Source: an uncultured bacterium (GTDB taxonomy: Bacteria; Bacillota; Clostridia; Lachnospirales; Lachnospiraceae). From it: a DNA stretch of 64,000 nucleotides. The stretch covers positions 1-64,000 of the forward strand of contig CAJMNR010000017.1 in the NCBI GenBank assembly GCA_905214875.1, written 5' to 3'. A program made the translations under genes and the position numbers. Positions 61,018-64,000 of this stretch are shown in pieces (the stretch's first letter is position 1; each line of letters begins with the position of its first letter). The notes beneath the pieces were generated by a model. The model saw nothing but the letters and a program-made list of their open reading frames with translations, was not told the origin of the DNA and made no database searches.

Positions 61018-63021
61018 TTATTTTCTACTAACAATTTTATAATAGACTTTTGCAGTTAAACTATAAATAATAACATAAACCACTGCAAATAGTACAAAGC
61101 AAGACAAAACACATCCAATATAAAGTCTCGTATTCATCATATTAAGTAGCGAAAGCAATTTAGATATCAATGGGAACGCTACCAGCAGATGAACTCCAGC
61201 AACAATCAGAGGCAAAAAGAATACCGTCAAGACCTGAGAGTGAATTGCCTTCTTCACTTCACTCTGGCTTAGACCCACCTTCTGCATAATTGCAAACCGT
61301 TCTCTGTCTTCATAACCTTCGGAAATCTGTTTGTAATAGATAATCAGTACAGTTGCCATCATAAATAAAACTCCCATAAAGATACCAAGGAAGAACAAGC
61401 CACCGTAGATTCCAAGCATACCCGCCCTATTGTCTGTTCTACTTTCACTATAAGCATCGTACCCAAGTTTAGAAAGTTCTCTTTTCATTTCTGAATAAAA
61501 GCTTGCTTGTGCATCCTTGTCTTGTGAAGTATCAAACCCATAGTAGAACTGAGTTGATTGGTCTCCTAGCCCTAAGTTTCCCGCCTCATTTGCTAAACAA
61601 TCATTGATTTCTTTCAGCTGTTCTAAATCAGAAACGACGATATAATGCGCACTTGCTATGTTTGATGCTGTTTCTCCATTCTCATAGAAATGATCAAGTA
61701 CACCTGCAACCTTATACTCACGATCAAAGATAGTAAGAGTATCCTCGCCATAACCATTTCGATTGGAATAAATAAGAACCTCTCCCTTATTCAACGCTCT
61801 GCTTTCATTCATGATTCTGTTATAGTCTTCAAGGGTCGAGAATACTAATATATTGATATTTTTCATATCATTTACAGCATCTACTTCCTTAGGATTCGTA
61901 ATAAAGGTATTCCCTTTACAAATTGCTGCTATGCTGATAAAAGAGTAGCTGGTTTCGTTTTCTATTGAAAGTTTTTCCTCTTCAGCAAGTTTGCGAACTG
62001 TAGACACCAACTTGTTATTACACTCTTCTTTGGTCTCATTCGAATAGATTCCAAAATCATTTGGATAACGGGTATTCATAATATCCTCAAATCCAACCAT
62101 CATAGACGCTGTTGAGGAAACCACAACTAATACCATCGTAGAAAGAATACAAATATTCGCAAGGCCAACTGCATTCTGTTTCATACGATAAATCATGCCG
62201 GATACACTGATAAAATGCCTCGTTTGATAGTAATAGCTTTTCTTCTTCCTAAGTAGCTTTAGTAATACAATACTTCCAGCTGTAAACAATAGATATGTTG
62301 AGATAATCACTAAAATCACTGCAATAAAAAATAAATAAAGCGATGAAACCGGGTTCTTGGTAGTTAACGCAAGATAGTAGCCCCCAGCCATACCAACTAT
62401 TCCAACTAGTGTCATAACCCATCTTGTCTTCGGTTCTTTTTCTCCTACATTTCCACCACGAAGCAGCTGGGCCGGATTAGAGACACGAAGCATATTTACT
62501 GATTTAATCAGAATCAGAAGGAAAAGGATCCCGAAGAATACGATTGTCGACTGAATCACCTTTCCAGAAATGAAAAAGCCTAGCGGTATCTTAGTACCAA
62601 TTATTTTTGCAATAAATAAAAACATTACCTTGTCTAATGCAATCCCCAAAATAAGTCCTGCTGCAAGACTAATCACCATTATAAAGACGGATTCAAGCAG
62701 AATCACTTTTGCAAGATGCCGCTTTTCCATTCCAAGAATATTGAACAAACCAAATTCTTTCTTTCGGTTCTTCATTAAAAAGCTATTGGTATAGAATAGA
62801 AAAATAAAGGAAAATAAGCCTACAATAAAACTACCCATGTTTAAAATCATCTGCAATGTCTTATCTCCAATCATTTTCTCAATTCCAGGATTCTCAGAAA
62901 GTGACTTCATAATATAAAACATCATAACGGTCATAACACAGGTAAGAATATAAGGAATATAGGTTTTACTATTCTTTTTTATATTATTTAGCGCAAGTTT
63001 TGTATAAAAAACCTTATTCAT
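61018..63021 (-). CDS. BceB-type ABC transporter permease (FtsX family)
   Basis: 667 residues. Ten TM helices in the BceB layout (1+3, a large external domain of about 200 residues between TM7 and TM8, then 3), recognised by LALNNIKKNSKTYIPYILTCVMTV at the start (in part), MKNRKKEFGLFNILGMEKRHL, and YEDRERFAIMQKVGLSQSEVKKAI. Such transporters confer resistance to bacitracin or lantibiotics and signal to a kinase. The start at 63021 follows AGGTGGTGA and overlaps the end of the ATPase gene by 8 bp. Confidence 0.9.
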   Translation of the reverse strand: MNKVFYTKLALNNIKKNSKTYIPYILTCVMTVMMFYIMKSLSENPGIEKMIGDKTLQMILNMGSFIVGLFSFIFLFYTNSFLMKNRKKEFGLFNILGMEKRHLAKVILLESVFIMVISLAAGLILGIALDKVMFLFIAKIIGTKIPLGFFISGKVIQSTIVFFGILFLLILIKSVNMLRVSNPAQLLRGGNVGEKEPKTRWVMTLVGIVGMAGGYYLALTTKNPVSSLYLFFIAVILVIISTYLLFTAGSIVLLKLLRKKKSYYYQTRHFISVSGMIYRMKQNAVGLANICILSTMVLVVVSSTASMMVGFEDIMNTRYPNDFGIYSNETKEECNNKLVSTVRKLAEEEKLSIENETSYSFISIAAICKGNTFITNPKEVDAVNDMKNINILVFSTLEDYNRIMNESRALNKGEVLIYSNRNGYGEDTLTIFDREYKVAGVLDHFYENGETASNIASAHYIVVSDLEQLKEINDCLANEAGNLGLGDQSTQFYYGFDTSQDKDAQASFYSEMKRELSKLGYDAYSESRTDNRAGMLGIYGGLFFLGIFMGVLFMMATVLIIYYKQISEGYEDRERFAIMQKVGLSQSEVKKAIHSQVLTVFFLPLIVAGVHLLVAFPLISKLLSLLNMMNTRLYIGCVLSCFVLFAVVYVIIYSLTAKVYYKIVSRK

Positions 63022-63781
63022 TTTTATCACCACCTGTTGCCATCAGTGTTAATGTATCTGAGATTTTATGATACATCTGCTCATTCGTCTGATTCCCACG
63101 ATAAAGCTGATGGAAAACCTCGCCGTCCTTGATAAAAAGAACACGTCCTGCATGGCTGGCTGCTTTGGTAGAATGGGTAACCATAAGAATCGTCTGTCCT
63201 TCTTCATTAATTTCGGAAAAAATCTTAAGCAAGCTGTCAGATGATTTCGAATCTAACGCTCCCGTAGGCTCGTCAGCCAATATTAACTTAGGTTCTGTAA
63301 TTAATGCACGGGCAACTGCTGCACGCTGTTTCTGTCCGCCAGATACCTCATAAGGATATTTTCCAAGCAACTCGCTGATGCCAAGTTTCTTCGCAATGGG
63401 AGCCAATCTTGTTTCCATCTCTTTCACACTTTTCTTAGCGAGTACAAGAGGAAGCAGAATGTTATCCTTTAAATTGAACGTATCTAGCAAATTAAACTCC
63501 TGGAATACGAAACCGAGATTCTCTCTACGGAATGCCGAAATTTCTTTTTCCTTAACCTTCGTAAGCTCTTTTCCCTCAAGGATCACTTTTCCATTCGTAG
63601 GCTTATCCAGTGCTGCAAGGATATTTAACAAAGTTGTTTTCCCTGAACCAGATTCCCCCATGATTGCAACATACTCCCCTTGCTCTATAGAAAACGATAC
63701 ATTAGATAACGCCTGCACCTGATTTCCTCCAAAGCGAGTTGTATATATTTTTTTAAGACATTGTACTTCTAATATTGACAT
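63014..63781 (-). CDS. BceA-type ABC transporter ATP-binding protein
   Basis: 255 residues: Walker A GESGSGKTT (about 39-47), Q-loop VFQEFNLLDTF, signature VSGGQKQR, Walker B LILADEPTGALDSK, H-loop THSTKAA. It is the ATPase of the adjacent permease. It is encoded 111 bp after the presumed kinase gene, with its own activator-type upstream region (direct repeats at 63846-63880). SD AAGGAGGTC. Confidence 0.95.
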   Translation of the reverse strand: MSILEVQCLKKIYTTRFGGNQVQALSNVSFSIEQGEYVAIMGESGSGKTTLLNILAALDKPTNGKVILEGKELTKVKEKEISAFRRENLGFVFQEFNLLDTFNLKDNILLPLVLAKKSVKEMETRLAPIAKKLGISELLGKYPYEVSGGQKQRAAVARALITEPKLILADEPTGALDSKSSDSLLKIFSEINEEGQTILMVTHSTKAASHAGRVLFIKDGEVFHQLYRGNQTNEQMYHKISDTLTLMATGGDKNE

Positions 63782-63807
63782 TTAAATGACCTCCTTCTTT
63801 TTATGCA

Positions 63808-63813
63808 CCTAGT
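63808..63813 (-). promoter_or_regulatory. -10 box of the bceA-like gene
   Basis: TATACT on the minus strand (approximately 63808-63813), about 27 bp before the start codon. The -35 region is poor (TCGGTG-like), as expected for a promoter that depends on an activator. Confidence 0.45.
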
Positions 63814-63845
63814 ATAACAAAGCGACCAAACTCACCGACATTGAA

Positions 63846-63880
63846 TCATGTGACATTTCGGCCGCCTCATGTGACATTTT
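63846..63880 (-). promoter_or_regulatory. Direct repeats, candidate BceR-type operator
   Basis: TCATGTGACATTT occurs twice, at 63846-63858 and 63868-63880, exactly 22 bp (two helical turns) apart, just upstream of the poor -35 of the bceA-like gene. This is a typical arrangement for an OmpR-family activator binding as a tandem dimer. Confidence 0.6.
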
Positions 63881-63892
63881 TGTAAGGTCTGT

Positions 63893-64000
63893 TTATTCAA
63901 CTTCTAACTCACCGCTCTGTAAATCAAGCGAGAACGTTGATCCTATCCTAGGAACTGATTCTGCCGTAATCGTAATTGATAGCTTCTTCGCTGCCTGTTT
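63893..64000 (-). CDS. C-terminal end of a sensor histidine kinase (partial)
   Basis: The last 35 codons of a gene that continues beyond the window: ...KQAAKKLSITITAESVPRIGSTFSLDL..., ending SGELEVE and TAA. The pattern (LSITITAES, GSTFSLDL) fits the final beta strands of an HATPase_c domain. Together with the following BceAB-type transporter it is probably a BceS-like kinase. Confidence 0.55.
   Translation of the reverse strand, partial: KQAAKKLSITITAESVPRIGSTFSLDLQSGELEVE

Noticed and set aside
60666..61034. An apparent 122-residue protein starting at 61034
   Set aside because: The first 20 residues come from the junction with the permease gene and the frame stops at an internal TAG while homology continues to 60468; better described as a pseudogene.
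61018..64000. BceAB region as a complete mobile cassette
   Set aside because: No transposase, integrase, terminal repeats or target-site duplication is visible, and the region continues beyond the window; only noted as a possible insertion next to the pseudogene.

Overview
The window looks like a chromosomal segment of a spore-forming, motile, AT-rich Lachnospiraceae-type clostridium (Clostridium cluster XIVa, of the Lachnoclostridium/Clostridium phytofermentans kind). Reasons: sporulation genes (a SpoIIIE-type translocase with TepA and YlzJ, YlbJ, an alpha/beta SASP, YtfJ/GerW, a SpoVK-like AAA protein), a CheV chemotaxis adaptor, formate-THF ligase, a two-domain hydroxyacyl-CoA dehydratase activase homologue and several small families typical of that group. 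Genus and species are inferred from gene content and order only. About 56 genes are described; nearly all lie on the minus strand. The window holds no rRNA, tRNA, CRISPR array, phage or complete insertion sequence that I could see.

Layout. 1-9.1 kb: fhs; a four-gene operon with two RimK-like ATP-grasp ligases around a DUF1858 redox-disulfide protein and a membrane protein; then the conserved spoIIIE-ylzJ-tepA block. 9.2-19.3 kb: metY, an M16 peptidase, pnp with a long leader hairpin, a type Ic aspartate aminotransferase, tmcAL (plus strand) and pepF. 19.4-25.3 kb: an orphan LytTR regulator whose receiver lacks the phosphoacceptor Asp, ylbJ (plus), a coiled-coil protein, coaD, rsmD, a SASP gene and the AAA protein. 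25.3-30.5 kb: recG, a fakA/yloV-like kinase with its Asp23 partner, an unannotated 45-residue membrane protein and rpmB.

30.6-40.6 kb is the most unusual part: eight closely packed genes running from a 1094-codon reading frame (tandem GT-C/PMT mannosyltransferase with an inserted discoidin-like domain), through another GT-C-like membrane protein and two ABC-2 permeases without an ATPase, to two unrecognised soluble proteins and finally DUF2953 and ytfJ. It may glycosylate or export something at the cell or forespore envelope; this is inference. 40.7-46.8 kb: pyk, a rhomboid-like protein without an obvious catalytic Ser, corA, a rodA/ftsW-family gene and a two-LysM protein.

46.9-56.2 kb: the 1405-residue activase-like protein (plus) behind an 18-bp perfect palindrome and an odd ribosome-binding site; hisHF; an acidic, Lys/Ala-rich single-TM protein; a DUF6465-like small protein; cheV; and a GC-rich composite intergenic repeat. 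56.2-64 kb: a PH-domain protein, a lipoprotein, a two-component system, a TM protein, a decayed Gfo/Idh/MocA oxidoreductase, and a BceAB-type ABC transporter followed by the C-terminal end of its presumed sensor kinase. A 40-bp inverted repeat at the very start of the window recurs (39/40 identical) at 56.14 kb.
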